Part shown: piece after piece, positions 8,817 to 18,201 of the stretch
Layout: each line of letters starts with the position of its first letter
Numbering within the stretch: the stretch's first letter is position 1
Assembly: GCF_014699055.1 (NCBI RefSeq)
Contig: NZ_JACXAC010000003.1
Location: 1-64,000, forward strand
Direction: 5' to 3'
Source of the DNA: Hymenobacter armeniacus
GTDB taxonomy: Bacteria > Bacteroidota > Bacteroidia > Cytophagales > Hymenobacteraceae
Length of the DNA stretch: 64,000 nucleotides
The notes under the pieces: model-generated
What the model was told of the DNA's origin: nothing
Seen by the model: only the letters and a program-made list of their open reading frames with translations
Databases searched by the model: none
Position numbers and translations under genes: made by a program

Positions 8817-9666
8817 TGCCCTTGGCCTTTTCCATCAGGAAGTAGGCGAAGTGGTGGTCGTTGTTGAGGGGCTGCACGGGCTCCAGGTAAAGCAATTGGG
8901 GCTCGAAGCCGCACTCGCGGGCCATGGTCCAGAACTCCTCGATGAAGTAGGTGGTCATGTTGCCCAGGTTTTTGGAGTAGCCCCAGCGGTACGACATGCT
9001 GTTGAGCTTGTGCGTGCTGTACTTTATCTGAATGAACGCCAGGCCTTCATCGGCCAGCAGCTCGTGAATGGTGCGCAACACCCGCCGCCCGTATTCCTTT
9101 GACGGCAGCAACTCAAACACGTAGGTGGAGAGCACCAGGTCGCAGGGCTTGTCGATGAGGCGCGCCACCCGCTCGGGCTCGGGCGCCTGGAAGAGCACCG
9201 GCTCGAAGTTGTGCAGGCCCAGGGCCTCCACCTGCCGCTTGCACTCGGCCAGGCTGGCCTCGGTGATGTCGACGCCGTAGTAGCTGGCCGCGGCGGGCGC
9301 GAAATGCACCGCGCAGGAGCCGCCGCCGCAGCCCCAGTCCAGAATGCGGCGGGGCTTCTTGGTCAGCCAGTCCTGGCCCGCTAACCGGTAAAAAATGCGC
9401 AAGCTGTTCTCGCCCAGGCCCACCCAGCGGTTGTCGTCGGCGAAAATACTTTGGCCGCGGAAGTGGGCCGGGCCGCCGTCGCGTCCCTGGTTCGAAAGGT
9501 TGTTCCAGAAGGCCTGCGAGTCGGCAATGATTTTGTCTTCCGGCTCGCGGATGCCCGCGTAGTTGTCCAGCAGCCGGCGGCTGACGCGAATAATTCGCTC
9601 GATGTAGCGGTGCATGACGAAGGAGGGCACAGAAAGCCAGGAGGACTTGCGTAAAAGAGGGTTCAT
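8812..9666 (-). CDS. Class I SAM-dependent methyltransferase
   Basis: The protein has 284 residues. The SAM-binding motif I is RILDWGCGGGSCAVHF at about residues 115-130, followed by YYGVDITEASLAECKRQ as motif II, and LVLSTYVFELL as the motif IV region. It is a soluble Rossmann-fold methyltransferase. Its acceptor is probably a sugar or a small precursor used by the neighbouring glycan genes, but nothing in the sequence fixes this. It follows the aminotransferase gene by 14 bases and is probably cotranscribed. The stop codon lies inside the right arm of the MITE-like element at 8691-8816, so its last residues may have been altered by that insertion. Confidence 0.82.
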   Translation of the reverse strand: MNPLLRKSSWLSVPSFVMHRYIERIIRVSRRLLDNYAGIREPEDKIIADSQAFWNNLSNQGRDGGPAHFRGQSIFADDNRWVGLGENSLRIFYRLAGQDWLTKKPRRILDWGCGGGSCAVHFAPAAASYYGVDITEASLAECKRQVEALGLHNFEPVLFQAPEPERVARLIDKPCDLVLSTYVFELLPSKEYGRRVLRTIHELLADEGLAFIQIKYSTHKLNSMSYRWGYSKNLGNMTTYFIEEFWTMARECGFEPQLLYLEPVQPLNNDHHFAYFLMEKAKGS

Positions 9667-9680
9667 GGGGCGCCAAATGG

Positions 9681-11054
9681 TTAGTTGTAAGGGCGGTACA
9701 CGGGCTGCACGGGGCGGCCCAACAAGTAGCGGTCGAGGCCCTCGTTGAGGGCGCGGCGGTACACGCCTAGGGCCTCGTGCACGCGGGCCACCGTTTGGTC
9801 CACGATGCTGGCCGTGTGGGCGTAGCTGATGACGAAGGAGGGCAGCAGCAGCCCCCGGCGCAGGGTTTCCTGCAAAAACAGCGTCCGGAAGCCCTGCGAA
9901 GGCTGCCCGTCGGCGTCGCGGGTGCCGTAGGCCAGGCAGCAGGGCGGCCCCAGCACCTGGAAATAAGGGGCCACGTCCTGGTCGCGGGCGGCGGCTTCGA
10001 GGCCCTCGCGCAGGCGCCGGCCCTGCTCGTGCAGGTGGGCCACCACGGGCTCCAGGGTGTAGGTGCGCATCACGGTGCGGGCCACGGCCAGGGCGTGGGT
10101 TTCGGCCCCGTAAGTGGTCGAGAGCAGGAATACCCGCTCGCGCTGGTGCTGCAGGCCGCCCAGCTCCATCAGCTCGCGTCGGCCGGTGAGCGCCGCGATG
10201 GCAAAGCCGTTGCCCAGCGCCTTGGCGAAGGTGCTCAAATCGGGCCGCACGCCGTGCACGGCCTGGGCGCCGCCGTGGTGCCAGCGAAACCCGGTGATGA
10301 TTTCATCAAAAACCAGCACCGTGCCTTCCTGGTCGCACAGCCGGCGCAGGCCGGCCAGGAAGCCGGGCGCCGGCGGCACGTCGCGCTCCACTTCCAGAAT
10401 GAGGGCGGCCAGCTGACGCGGGTGCTCGGCAAACAGCTGCTCCACGCCGGCCAGGTCGTTGTAGCGAAAGCGCAGCGTGAGGGCCCGCACAGCAGCCGGC
10501 ACGCCCGCCGCCACCGGCGTGGTGCCCATAAACCAGTCGTCGGTGGAGAAAAACGGGTGGTCGGCGCAGCAGGCCACCAGGTCGCGGCCGGTGTAGGCAC
10601 GGGCCAGCTTGATGGCCGCCGTGGTCACGTCGGAGCCGTTTTTGGCAAACTTCACCATGTCGCCGGCCTGCGTGAAGGCCAGGAACTCCTCGGCCGCGCT
10701 TAGCTCCAGGGTGGTGGGCCGGCCCAGGTTGGTGCCGCGCGTCATGGCGCGGTGGGCGGCCTGCACCACGGGGCCGTAGGCGTGGCCCAGCGTCACGGCG
10801 CGCAGCCCCATGCCGTACTCAATGAACTCATTGTCATTCACGTCCCACACCCGGCAGCCGCGCCCGCGCACCAGGTACGGGGCCATGAACTCGGGGAACT
10901 GGTCGTCGCCCTTGGCGTAGGTGTGGCTGCCGCCGGGAATGGCCGCGTGCAGCCGCTCCTGCAGCAGGCGCGAGCCCCGAAAATCGTTGGGCGTCAGGAG
11001 TTGCGGGTTGTCCACGGGCAAGGCGTGGAGCGGGGGAGGGGAAGCAGCGGTCAT
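9681..11054 (-). CDS. Class III PLP-dependent aminotransferase, glutamate-1-semialdehyde aminomutase-like
   Basis: This is a 457-residue protein. I placed the start at 11054 (MTAASPPPLHALP) because its ATG overlaps the stop of the upstream DUF4910 gene as ATGA. The open frame continues upstream, but only in the shadow of that gene. Visible class III features are GGSHTYAKGDDQFPE near the N-terminus, VLVFDEIITGFRW with the PLP-contacting Asp, and TFAKALGNGF with the Schiff-base Lys. A housekeeping HemL is unlikely given the surroundings. The gene sits between DUF4910 and methyltransferase genes in a nucleotide-sugar operon, as GSA-type aminotransferases in polysaccharide clusters do. It may transfer an amino group to a sugar or a small side chain. 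Confidence 0.82.
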   Translation of the reverse strand: MTAASPPPLHALPVDNPQLLTPNDFRGSRLLQERLHAAIPGGSHTYAKGDDQFPEFMAPYLVRGRGCRVWDVNDNEFIEYGMGLRAVTLGHAYGPVVQAAHRAMTRGTNLGRPTTLELSAAEEFLAFTQAGDMVKFAKNGSDVTTAAIKLARAYTGRDLVACCADHPFFSTDDWFMGTTPVAAGVPAAVRALTLRFRYNDLAGVEQLFAEHPRQLAALILEVERDVPPAPGFLAGLRRLCDQEGTVLVFDEIITGFRWHHGGAQAVHGVRPDLSTFAKALGNGFAIAALTGRRELMELGGLQHQRERVFLLSTTYGAETHALAVARTVMRTYTLEPVVAHLHEQGRRLREGLEAAARDQDVAPYFQVLGPPCCLAYGTRDADGQPSQGFRTLFLQETLRRGLLLPSFVISYAHTASIVDQTVARVHEALGVYRRALNEGLDRYLLGRPVQPVYRPYN

Positions 11055-12394
11055 GGCGCAGGGTCGGGAACGGGCGTGAGCAGGTCGTGGGCCAGCAGCA
11101 GGTCGGCGGCGTGCTGCAGCTGGGCAAAAGGCAGGCCCGAGCGGTCGGCGATGTCGAGCAGGCTGTGCTGCCCGTCGGAGAAGTTGAGCACCCACAGCAG
11201 CGCCCGCTGGGCGCGGGCCGCGTCGGGGCTGCCGCTCACGGCGGCGTAGAGGCCGCGGCGGCCCAGCGCGGGCTCGCCGTAGGGGCTTAGGTTCTGGTAG
11301 CGGCGGTTGGCTTCCAGCACGCCCGCCACGCTTTGCACCAGGTGCAGGGAGTCGAGCAACGCCTCGGGCCGCACAAAATCCAGGTCGTCGGCCGAGGTGT
11401 GGTACTCCGGAAACTGGCCGTAGGGCGTGCGCGACAGGCAGCCCACCGGCAGGTCGAAGCCCGGCGAGCAGTACTGCCGCTCGTCGTAGCCGTAGGGTTC
11501 GAACTCCGCCACGCGGTGCGGCACCGCCGCCTCGCGCAGGGCCAGCGCCACGGCGCGGTCTACCGCAGCGGTGCCGCGGCGCGATTTTTTGTAGGTGAAG
11601 CCGCCCGCTTCGCCCAGCAGGCTCAGCACCAGCCCGTGCCGGATGCGGGCCACGGCCTCGGCGTTGGCACTCAGCCAGGTGATGGCCCCGATGGTGCCGG
11701 GCGCAAACACGAAGCGGTAGCTGTAGCGGCGCGGCTGCTCCCGCAGGTGCTGGGCCAGAAACGTGGCCACCGCAATGCCCGAGAGGTTGTCGTTGGCCAG
11801 CGAGGGGTGGCACACGTGGCTCGAAACCAGCACCTCTTCCTCGGTGTCGCCGGGCAGCAGCAGCTCGCCGTAGGTGAGCGCGCCGGGGGCCAGCGTGCTG
11901 TCGATGCACACCTCGTAGGTGGGCTCGGCCAGGGCTTCCAACTGCTCGTGCGCCAAGCAGAAACCCCAGGTTTCGGCGTAGTAGGCCGTGCGATAGGGAA
12001 TGAGCTGCGGCTGCTCGGGCAGCGAGTACAAATGCTGTTTCAGCTCTTCCAGCGCGTACGTGCCGCGCACCGGCAGGCTGTAGCTCAGCACGTGCAGGTT
12101 GTGTTGCCGGAAATCCACCACCCGCTCGCCGCGCCCGTTCTTAATCCAGGCGTCGCGGATGTTCCACTCGCGGGGCACCTCCCAGTCGAGCACCGGCGTG
12201 CCGGTGGGCACCTCGTGCACCTGCAGGTCGGGGAGGTATTCCTGCAGAATGGCCAGCGTCTGGCGCACGCCGTCGCCCGTGATGCTCCGGCAAATGGGGT
12301 AGAGCCGGCGCACCAACGCGTGCAGGTCCTCGCCGCGGGCGGCGGGCGGCGCCGCGGCGGGCGCGGGTGCAAGAACATCGGCAAGCAGACTCAT
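11051..12394 (-). CDS. DUF4910 domain, M28-like aminopeptidase-fold protein
   Basis: The 447-residue protein starts at MSLLADVLAPAP. The longer frame to 12493 runs into the upstream gene. It has the DUF4910 arrangement. An N-terminal helical and beta domain (DLHALVRRLYPICRSITGDG) leads into an M28-like core with the metal-site motif SSHVCHPSLANDNLSG, and a later EYHTSADDLDF supplies another His and Asp. A C-terminal winged-helix-like stretch follows (LLDIADRSGLPFAQLQHAADLL). Family members commonly sit in surface-polysaccharide loci and may act as amidases or deacylases on sugar intermediates. No signal peptide is seen, so it should be cytoplasmic. It is translationally coupled to the downstream aminotransferase by a 4-base overlap. 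Confidence 0.85.
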   Translation of the reverse strand: MSLLADVLAPAPAAAPPAARGEDLHALVRRLYPICRSITGDGVRQTLAILQEYLPDLQVHEVPTGTPVLDWEVPREWNIRDAWIKNGRGERVVDFRQHNLHVLSYSLPVRGTYALEELKQHLYSLPEQPQLIPYRTAYYAETWGFCLAHEQLEALAEPTYEVCIDSTLAPGALTYGELLLPGDTEEEVLVSSHVCHPSLANDNLSGIAVATFLAQHLREQPRRYSYRFVFAPGTIGAITWLSANAEAVARIRHGLVLSLLGEAGGFTYKKSRRGTAAVDRAVALALREAAVPHRVAEFEPYGYDERQYCSPGFDLPVGCLSRTPYGQFPEYHTSADDLDFVRPEALLDSLHLVQSVAGVLEANRRYQNLSPYGEPALGRRGLYAAVSGSPDAARAQRALLWVLNFSDGQHSLLDIADRSGLPFAQLQHAADLLLAHDLLTPVPDPAP

Positions 12395-12441
12395 GACAAG
12401 CAGAAAAAAGGCGAGAAAAGCAGCGGGGTAACTATCCGGGT

Positions 12442-13764
12442 TTAAGCAAAAACCCGGGGCTCTGGAATGGGCACCACGAACTGCCCGCCCCACTCGCGGA
12501 TGACGGCCATCTGGGCCATGATTTCCTCGCGCAGGTTCCAGGGCAGAATCAGGAGGTAGTCGGGGCGCGTTTCCAGGACGTGGCTGGGGTCGAGGATGGG
12601 GATGCGGGTGCCGGGCAGGAAATTGCCCTGCTTGTGCGGGTTCAAATCCACGGTGTAGTCCACGAAATCAGTCCGGATGCCGCAGTAGTTGAGCAGGGTG
12701 TTGCCCTTGCCGGGGGCCCCGTAGCCGGCCACCGTCTTGCCGGCGCGCTTGGCCTCGATGAGGAATTCGAGCAGCTTGCGCTTGGTTTCGCGCACCTGCT
12801 CGGCAAAGTCGGCGTAGAAGCCCAGGTCGCACACGCCGGCCTCCACTTCGCGGCGGCGCAGGTCGGCCACGGCCGGGGTCACGGCCAGGTGCGGGGCGGT
12901 GGCCGCCGCGTGCCGGGCGTAGATGCGCAGCGAGCCGCCGTGGGTGGGCAGCTCCTCCACATCGAACAGGGTGAGGCCGTGGGCGGCAAACACGCGCTCC
13001 ACGGTGAAGAACGAGAAGTAGCTGAAATGCTCGTGGTAGATGGTGTCGAACTGCCGCCCTTCGATGAGCCGCAGCAGGTGCGGAAACTCCATCGTGATGA
13101 CGCCTTCCGGCTTGAGGGCTAGGCGCAGGCCGTCCACGAAGTTGTTGAGGTTGGGCACGTGGGCCAGCACGTTGTTGCCGATGAGCAGGTCGGCCGGGCC
13201 GCAGCCGTCGATGAGCTCGCGGGCCGTGGCGCTGCCAAAAAAGCGGCGCAGCGTGGGCACGCCCTTTTGCTCGGCCGCGCGGGCCACGTTGCCGGCCGGC
13301 TCCACGCCCAGCACCGGAATGTCCTTTTCCAGAAAATACTGTAGCAGGTAGCCGTCGTTGCTGGCCACTTCCACCACCAGGCTGCTGGCGTTCAGGCCAA
13401 ACCGTTCGGTGGCCATGGCGCAGTACTGCCGGGCGTGCTGCAGCCACGACGACGAGTACGACGAGAAGTAGGCGTAGTCTTGGCGGAACACCTCGTCGGG
13501 CTCCACAAACTCGCCCACCTGCACCAGAAAGCACTCTTCGCACACGTAGGCGTGCAGCGGGTAGAAGGCTTCGGCGTGGGCAAACCGCTCGGGGGTCACG
13601 TGGTCCTGGCACAGCGGCGAGGTGCCCAAATCAACGAACGTGTGGCGCAGCGGCGTGCCGCAAAAGCGGCAGTAGCCGGCCGGGCTGGGCGCCACGGCCG
13701 TGGCCGGCGCACCGGCCGCCGCGGCGGGCAAAGGCAGAGCAGAGGCAGTCAAGGAGGTTTCCAT
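12442..13764 (-). CDS. Sugar C-methyltransferase (zinc-binding N-domain, NDP-hexose C-methyltransferase type)
   Basis: The protein is 440 residues with the three-part layout of TylC3-like enzymes. A zinc-binding N-terminus has CRFCGTPL and later YVCEECFLVQ. The SAM-binding core has LVVEVASNDGYLLQYF and VLGVEPAGNVARAA. A C-terminal Rossmann-like domain has VAGYGAPGKGNTLLNYCG. These enzymes add a methyl group at C-3 (or another ring carbon) of a keto-deoxy NDP-sugar. With the cytidylyltransferase, SDR and epimerase upstream, this suggests that the operon makes a branched deoxysugar. It lies 55 bases after the lipoprotein gene and 47 bases before DUF4910. Confidence 0.88.
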   Translation of the reverse strand: METSLTASALPLPAAAAGAPATAVAPSPAGYCRFCGTPLRHTFVDLGTSPLCQDHVTPERFAHAEAFYPLHAYVCEECFLVQVGEFVEPDEVFRQDYAYFSSYSSSWLQHARQYCAMATERFGLNASSLVVEVASNDGYLLQYFLEKDIPVLGVEPAGNVARAAEQKGVPTLRRFFGSATARELIDGCGPADLLIGNNVLAHVPNLNNFVDGLRLALKPEGVITMEFPHLLRLIEGRQFDTIYHEHFSYFSFFTVERVFAAHGLTLFDVEELPTHGGSLRIYARHAAATAPHLAVTPAVADLRRREVEAGVCDLGFYADFAEQVRETKRKLLEFLIEAKRAGKTVAGYGAPGKGNTLLNYCGIRTDFVDYTVDLNPHKQGNFLPGTRIPILDPSHVLETRPDYLLILPWNLREEIMAQMAVIREWGGQFVVPIPEPRVFA

Positions 13765-13819
13765 CGAGAAAGAGAAAGGTGAGAAAGAGTGAAAAAGCGG
13801 AATTGCCCAGCCGGCCGGC

Positions 13820-14470
13820 CTAGTGTTTTTGGGCCACCGAGGGCGAAGCCACCGGCTCGGGCAGGGGCAGCGGCCCGCTGGCCAGCAGCCGCGGCCGCAG
13901 GCGGTCGGCCGCCGTGTCGACCTGCGCCCGAATCTGGGCCAGGGCCATGCGCAGGGCCTCGGCGTCGGACAGGGGCGGGGCTTCGGCCTGCGAGTAGCCG
14001 TGGTACATGGCCACCTTCACGGCCGAGGTGCCGGTGCCTTCGTACTCGCCCAGCACGTTGCCCTCGGCGTCCAGCACCTGCAGCTGCGCCGTGAGGGTGG
14101 TGCGGTAGGTTTCGAGGGGCACGCCCAGCAGGCTCGGCGTGAGCAGCGTGACCACCTGCAGCGTTTGGAGCGCGCGGCCGGTGCGCCGCACGTTGGCCCG
14201 CATCACCTGCAGGCGGGCGTAGCCGAAGGCGTGTGGCGCGGGGCTTTCGGCCAGGTTGGCGTGCAGCTCGCTTCGCCACAGCTGCAGCAGCTCGGCGGGC
14301 GTGGTGGCGTCGGTGCGGGCCAGCGCGCCCAGCTCGGCCACGGCCTCCAGGGGCGGCAGGCGGTGGGCATTAGCCGCCGGGGGCACCTGCCACAGCGCCG
14401 GCCCCGCCGACACGCAGGCCGTCGTGGCCAGTCCAATCAATCCCATGCAGCAGCACAACAACGATTTCAT
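13820..14470 (-). CDS. Putative lipoprotein of unknown function
   Basis: The protein is 216 residues. It begins MKSLLCCCMGLIGLATTAC, where LATTAC is a lipobox, so the mature protein would be a lipid-anchored envelope protein from Cys19. The rest is soluble-looking. It has a central stretch rich in beta-strand residues (VVTLLTPSLLGVPLETYRTTLTAQLQVLDAEG) and a C-terminal helix (DAEALRMALAQIRAQVDTAADRL). I do not recognise the family. It is embedded between the RmlC-like and C-methyltransferase genes with gaps of about 60 and 55 bases, so it is likely cotranscribed. A role in envelope handling of the glycan is only a guess from position. Confidence 0.7.
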   Translation of the reverse strand: MKSLLCCCMGLIGLATTACVSAGPALWQVPPAANAHRLPPLEAVAELGALARTDATTPAELLQLWRSELHANLAESPAPHAFGYARLQVMRANVRRTGRALQTLQVVTLLTPSLLGVPLETYRTTLTAQLQVLDAEGNVLGEYEGTGTSAVKVAMYHGYSQAEAPPLSDAEALRMALAQIRAQVDTAADRLRPRLLASGPLPLPEPVASPSVAQKH

Positions 14471-14530
14471 AGGAAGTCTGTGTTAAAGTCTGACAATGAA
14501 GAATGGGCGCGGCCCCCGGGCGCTGGCGGC

Positions 14531-15121
14531 CTAGTGAAAGCTGGCGCTCAGCAGCTGCCCGGTGGGGGGCGCCGCCCGACGGGCGGCGGTGGGCGGCTGC
14601 CAGTCGGGGTAGTTGAGGTCTTTGGCCGAGATGAGCTGGGGGCGCACCGGCCAGCGAATGCCCAGGGCGGGGTCGTTCCAGCGCAGGCCGCGGGCGGCGC
14701 TGGGCTCGTAGCAGGCCGACATCAGGTAGCTCACGTCGGTGTGGGGCGCCAGCGTGAGGAAGCCGTGGGCGCAGCCGCCCGGCACCAGCAGCTGCTGGTA
14801 GCCGGCGGCCCACAGCTCCACGCCCAGCCATTGCCCGCAGGTGGGCGAGTCGGGCCGCAGGTCCACCACCACGTCATAAATGGCGCCCCGGGTGCAGCGC
14901 ACCAGCTTGGTTTCTTCGTGCGGCGCGGCCTGGTAGTGCAGCCCGCGCAGCGTGCCCGGCCGCGGGTTCACCGACACGTTGGCCTGCGCCACCGTCATCG
15001 CGATGCCGTGCTCGGCCAGTTCGCGGGTGCACCAGGTGCGGGCAAAAAAGCCCCGTTCGTCTTCCAGGCGGTCCACGTCGACGAGGAAAACACCCGGCAA
15101 TTTGGTGGCGGAGAGCTGCAT
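14531..15121 (-). CDS. rfbC: dTDP-4-dehydrorhamnose 3,5-epimerase-like (RmlC/RfbC cupin)
   Basis: The protein is 196 residues, close to the usual 180-200. Visible RmlC features are LPGVFLVDVDRLEDERGFF near the N-terminus, TLRGLHYQ with the catalytic His, GAIYDVVVDLRPDSP, and GCAHGFLTL with the substrate-binding His-Gly. It epimerises the 3 and 5 positions of a 4-keto-6-deoxy NDP-hexose. No rmlA, rmlB or rmlD is seen in the window and a CDP-sugar cytidylyltransferase is two genes upstream. The physiological substrate may therefore be a CDP-4-keto-deoxyhexose rather than the dTDP form. The symbol names the family, not a proven rhamnose role. Confidence 0.85.
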   Translation of the reverse strand: MQLSATKLPGVFLVDVDRLEDERGFFARTWCTRELAEHGIAMTVAQANVSVNPRPGTLRGLHYQAAPHEETKLVRCTRGAIYDVVVDLRPDSPTCGQWLGVELWAAGYQQLLVPGGCAHGFLTLAPHTDVSYLMSACYEPSAARGLRWNDPALGIRWPVRPQLISAKDLNYPDWQPPTAARRAAPPTGQLLSASFH

Positions 15122-15188
15122 GGCAAACGCGAAAGCTGGCGCAGCCCGGTGGGCTGCAGGGTGAGGGAAACGAAACGGCCAGGCGGCC

Positions 15189-16289
15189 TCAGGCCGGCAC
15201 CGGCGCGGCGGGGCGCAGGGTGGCCGGGGCCGGGCGGGGCAGCGGCGCCCAGGTCAGGTCGGGGGTCAGGTCGCCCTGCTCCACCAGGGCCTTCAGCACC
15301 CGCAGGCGCATCAGCCGCGAAGTGCGGAAATCGGGGTCGATAAACCACATCTCCAGCAGCTTGCTGGTGAGCTCGGTGATGGTGGCGTCGAGGGTCATCA
15401 GGGGCTGGTGCTCGGGGGCCAGCTGCCGAAACAGGTCGAAGTCGACGCGGTACGACCGCCGGTCGGGGGCGCCGGTCGGGCTCAGGCGCACCTTGGTGTC
15501 GGGCCGGTTGCGGGCCACGGCCTCGGCCAGCTCGCGCACGCGGTAATTCCAGGCATTGCTGCCCACGTTCAGGGCCAGAAACGGCCCGCCCAGCGGGCGG
15601 TGGGTGGCCCAGAGCACCGCGCGGGCCATGTCGCGCACGTGGATGAGGGGCCGCCAGGGCGTGCCGTCGCTCAGGATGGTGATTTCGCCGGTGGCCACGG
15701 CGCTGGCCACAAAGTCGTTGAGCACCAGGTCGAGGCGCAGCCGCTCGCTCCAGCCGCAGGCCGTGGCAAAGCGCAGGCAGGTCACCCGGAACTTGTCGTC
15801 GGCCAGGGCGGCCAGGTCGCGCTCGGTGGCCACCTTGGAGCGGGCGTAGGCCGTGAGCGGGTTCAGGGCCGCGTCTTCCGACTTCCATTCGTCGCCGCCC
15901 AGGCCATACACGCTGCACGAGCTGGCAAACACAAACGCGCGGGCGCCGTGGGCCTTGGCCACGCGCGCCAGGTGCACGCTGGCGTCGTGGTTCACGGCCA
16001 TGGTCACGTCTTCGAAGGCCGTGCCCATGGGGTCGTTGGAAATGGCGGCCAGGTGCACCACCACGTTCACGCCCGTGAGCAGGCCGGAGGGCAGGTGGCG
16101 CACGTCGCCGAACACCTGGCGGTCGAGGCAGACTTCGGGCAGCGGGGCCGGGCCGGTGAGGCAGTGGGCAAACAGGCCGAGGTCGAACCCAATCAGCTCG
16201 GCGTCGGGAAAGGCCTGCCGGAGCTGGCGCACCACGCCGGGGCCCACGTAGCCCAGGTTGCCGGTTATCAGAATGCGAGGAGAATCCAT
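15189..16289 (-). CDS. Extended SDR: NAD-dependent nucleotide-sugar epimerase/dehydratase
   Basis: The protein is 366 residues. It begins RILITGNLGYVGPGVVRQL with the GxxGxxG dinucleotide loop. The active-site Ser/Cys strand is FVFASSCSVYG, and the catalytic pair is Y-x-x-x-K in LTAYARSKVATERDL. The C-terminal half binds the nucleotide sugar (RPLIHVRDMARAV, NVGSNAWNYRV). It could be an epimerase, a reductase or a dehydratase on the CDP-sugar made by the product of the upstream gene. I cannot separate these by eye. If it is the CDP-glucose 4,6-dehydratase equivalent, the pathway here would be more complete than it appears. Confidence 0.82.
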   Translation of the reverse strand: MDSPRILITGNLGYVGPGVVRQLRQAFPDAELIGFDLGLFAHCLTGPAPLPEVCLDRQVFGDVRHLPSGLLTGVNVVVHLAAISNDPMGTAFEDVTMAVNHDASVHLARVAKAHGARAFVFASSCSVYGLGGDEWKSEDAALNPLTAYARSKVATERDLAALADDKFRVTCLRFATACGWSERLRLDLVLNDFVASAVATGEITILSDGTPWRPLIHVRDMARAVLWATHRPLGGPFLALNVGSNAWNYRVRELAEAVARNRPDTKVRLSPTGAPDRRSYRVDFDLFRQLAPEHQPLMTLDATITELTSKLLEMWFIDPDFRTSRLMRLRVLKALVEQGDLTPDLTWAPLPRPAPATLRPAAPVPA

Positions 16290-16351
16290 GAAGCGTAGCG
16301 AGAGGGGCGCCGCGGGGGCACCGGTGAGTAATGCGAAGCGGTTGGTGGGGG

Positions 16352-17272
16352 TCAGTCAATGGGGATTTGGCCGGTGGCCACGAGGTAGCTGGGCAGGCGC
16401 CGGGCGCCCGCCAGGGGCGAGGGCAGGCGCCGCCGGGCCGCGGCCGGCGCGGGGGCGGCCGCGGCCGGCGTCGGAATGGCTTCGGGGGCGGGTTCCCACA
16501 CTTTCCAGGCGGCCTGGCCGCGCTGCCAGAGGTCTTCCAGTAGGTTGCGGTCGCGCAGCGTGTCCATGGGCTGCCAGAAGCCGGGGTGGCGGTAGGCGGC
16601 CAGCTGGCCCTCGGCCGCCAGGCGTTCGAGCGGGTCGCGCTCCCACACCGTGGCGTCGCCGGCGATGTAGTCGAGCACGGCCGGCTCCAGCACAAAGAAG
16701 CCGCCGTTCACCCAAGGCATCAGGCCGCCGTCGGGCTTCTCGCTGAAGCTGTTGATGCGGGCGTCTTCCTCGCCCAGGTTGAACACCCCGAAGCGGCCCG
16801 GCTGGCGCACCGCCGTGAGCGTGGCCAGCAGCCCCTGCTGCCGGTGAAAAGCAATGCTGGCCGCAATGTCGACGTCGCCCACGCCGTCGCCGTAGGTCAG
16901 GCAAAAGGTTTCGCCCTCGTCCAGGTAGTGGCGCACGCGGCGCAGGCGGCCGCCGGTCATGGTTTCCTGGCCGGTGTCCACCAGCGTCACCGTCCAGGGC
17001 TCGGCGCGGTGGTAGCGCACCTGCATCTCGTTGCGGTCCATGCGGAACGTCACGTCCGAGTTGTGCAGGAAGTAGTTGGCGAAGTACTGCTTGATGAGGT
17101 GGCCCTTGTAGCCGCAGCAAATCACAAAATCGGTGATGCCGTGGTGGGCGTAGATTTTCAGGATGTGCCACAGAATGGGCTGGCCGCCAATCTCGACCAT
17201 GGGCTTGGGCCGCAGCCCGCTTTCCTCGCTGATGCGGGTGCCGTAGCCGCCCGCCAAAATCACTGCTTTCAT
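16352..17272 (-). CDS. rfbF: Glucose-1-phosphate cytidylyltransferase with C-terminal extension
   Basis: The enzyme makes CDP-glucose from CTP and glucose-1-phosphate, the entry step to CDP-deoxysugars. I chose Met at 17272 ([20 protein letters not shown]) over the Met two codons earlier because it places the signature at the very N-terminus. Family features include [21 protein letters not shown], a [13 protein letters not shown] stretch, and [11 protein letters not shown] with metal-binding Asp residues. RfbF is usually about 257 residues, while this protein is 306. The extra 50 or so residues (from about 250) are rich in Ala and Pro and end [16 protein letters not shown]. The WecG gene stop is 10 bases upstream. 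Confidence 0.9.
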   Translation of the reverse strand: MKAVILAGGYGTRISEESGLRPKPMVEIGGQPILWHILKIYAHHGITDFVICCGYKGHLIKQYFANYFLHNSDVTFRMDRNEMQVRYHRAEPWTVTLVDTGQETMTGGRLRRVRHYLDEGETFCLTYGDGVGDVDIAASIAFHRQQGLLATLTAVRQPGRFGVFNLGEEDARINSFSEKPDGGLMPWVNGGFFVLEPAVLDYIAGDATVWERDPLERLAAEGQLAAYRHPGFWQPMDTLRDRNLLEDLWQRGQAAWKVWEPAPEAIPTPAAAAPAPAAARRRLPSPLAGARRLPSYLVATGQIPID

Positions 17273-17282
17273 ACACAAAAGG

Positions 17283-18143
17283 CTAGGAATGAACGGTGGT
17301 AAGGGCGCCGGCGCGCCAGGACGTTAAGACACTGGGGTGCATGCGCAGGCCGCGCCGCCGGCCCGGCTGGGCCCGGGGCGTCTGTTGCTGCCCGCGCGCC
17401 AGCAGCTGCCGGACCAGCAGCCACACAAACCAGGTGTTGGTGACGAGGTAGCGGCGGGCCAGGCGGCGGGGCTCCAGCCAGAGGCGGTAGGCCCACTCCA
17501 GCCACAGCCCGCGGGCCCACTCCGGCAGGCGCCGCTCCAGCCCCGCATACACCATGAAGGCCTGGCCCACGCCCAGCATGCAGGCCCGCACCCGGCCGCG
17601 GTGCTCGGCCATCCAGCGCTCCTGCCGGGGGCAGCCCAGCGCCACAAACACCAGGTCGGGGTCGGCGGCGTTGATGGCGGCCACGGCGGCGGCGTCTTCT
17701 TCTGGCGTGAGCGGGCGGAAGGGCGGGGCCTGCCAGCCGGCCACCCGCAGCGCGGGCAGCTCGCGCCGGGCCCGGGCCACCATGGCCGTCAGCACCGCCT
17801 CGGTGGTGCCGTAGAAGTACACCGACTGCCCGCGGGCGGCGGCCTCGGCTAGCAGCGCGGGCAGCAGGTCCATGCCGGCCACGCGGGGCTGCGGGCGGCC
17901 GTGCAGCCAGCCCAGGGCGGCGGCCACGGGGCTGCCGTCGGGCGTCACCACGCTGGCCTGGTCCAGCACGCGCCGGAACTGCGGGTCCTGGTGGGCTTCT
18001 ACCAGCATGTGGGCGTTGGCGCAGCACACGTAGGCCGAGGCGCGGGCCGCCCCCAGCCGCAGAATGGCGTCGATGAACTCGGGCACGGCCCCGGTCGAGA
18101 TGCGGGCGTCCAGCACGGGGCGTTTCAGTAGCAGGGTTGACAT
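17283..18143 (-). CDS. WecG/TagA/CpsF family glycosyltransferase (GT26)
   Basis: The protein is 286 residues. Family signatures are [30 protein letters not shown] (the family usually has a PDG motif here), FYGTTEAVL, and [19 protein letters not shown] with GCPRQE near residue 180. GT26 enzymes transfer a sugar, often ManNAc(A) or a glucosyl residue, to a polyprenyl-pyrophosphoryl-sugar acceptor at the inner face of the membrane. That fits its place directly after the initiating sugar transferase gene, whose stop lies 58 bases away. The C-terminal helix ([21 protein letters not shown]) is amphipathic and may bind membrane. Confidence 0.88.
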   Translation of the reverse strand: MSTLLLKRPVLDARISTGAVPEFIDAILRLGAARASAYVCCANAHMLVEAHQDPQFRRVLDQASVVTPDGSPVAAALGWLHGRPQPRVAGMDLLPALLAEAAARGQSVYFYGTTEAVLTAMVARARRELPALRVAGWQAPPFRPLTPEEDAAAVAAINAADPDLVFVALGCPRQERWMAEHRGRVRACMLGVGQAFMVYAGLERRLPEWARGLWLEWAYRLWLEPRRLARRYLVTNTWFVWLLVRQLLARGQQQTPRAQPGRRRGLRMHPSVLTSWRAGALTTVHS

Positions 18144-18201
18144 AAGCAGGGAAAGGTGATGGCGGGAAGGGAGGGAGGTGATTGGTGAGACCAGGCCCGG
18201 C

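Noticed and set aside
11055-11909. Extended frame upstream of the aminotransferase start
   Set aside because: It lies wholly within the DUF4910 gene in another frame and has no family similarity. The ATGA overlap gives a better start.
14531-15121. dTDP-rhamnose pathway
   Set aside because: Only the epimerase is present. No rmlA, rmlB or rmlD gene was recognised, and the cytidylyltransferase points to a CDP-sugar.
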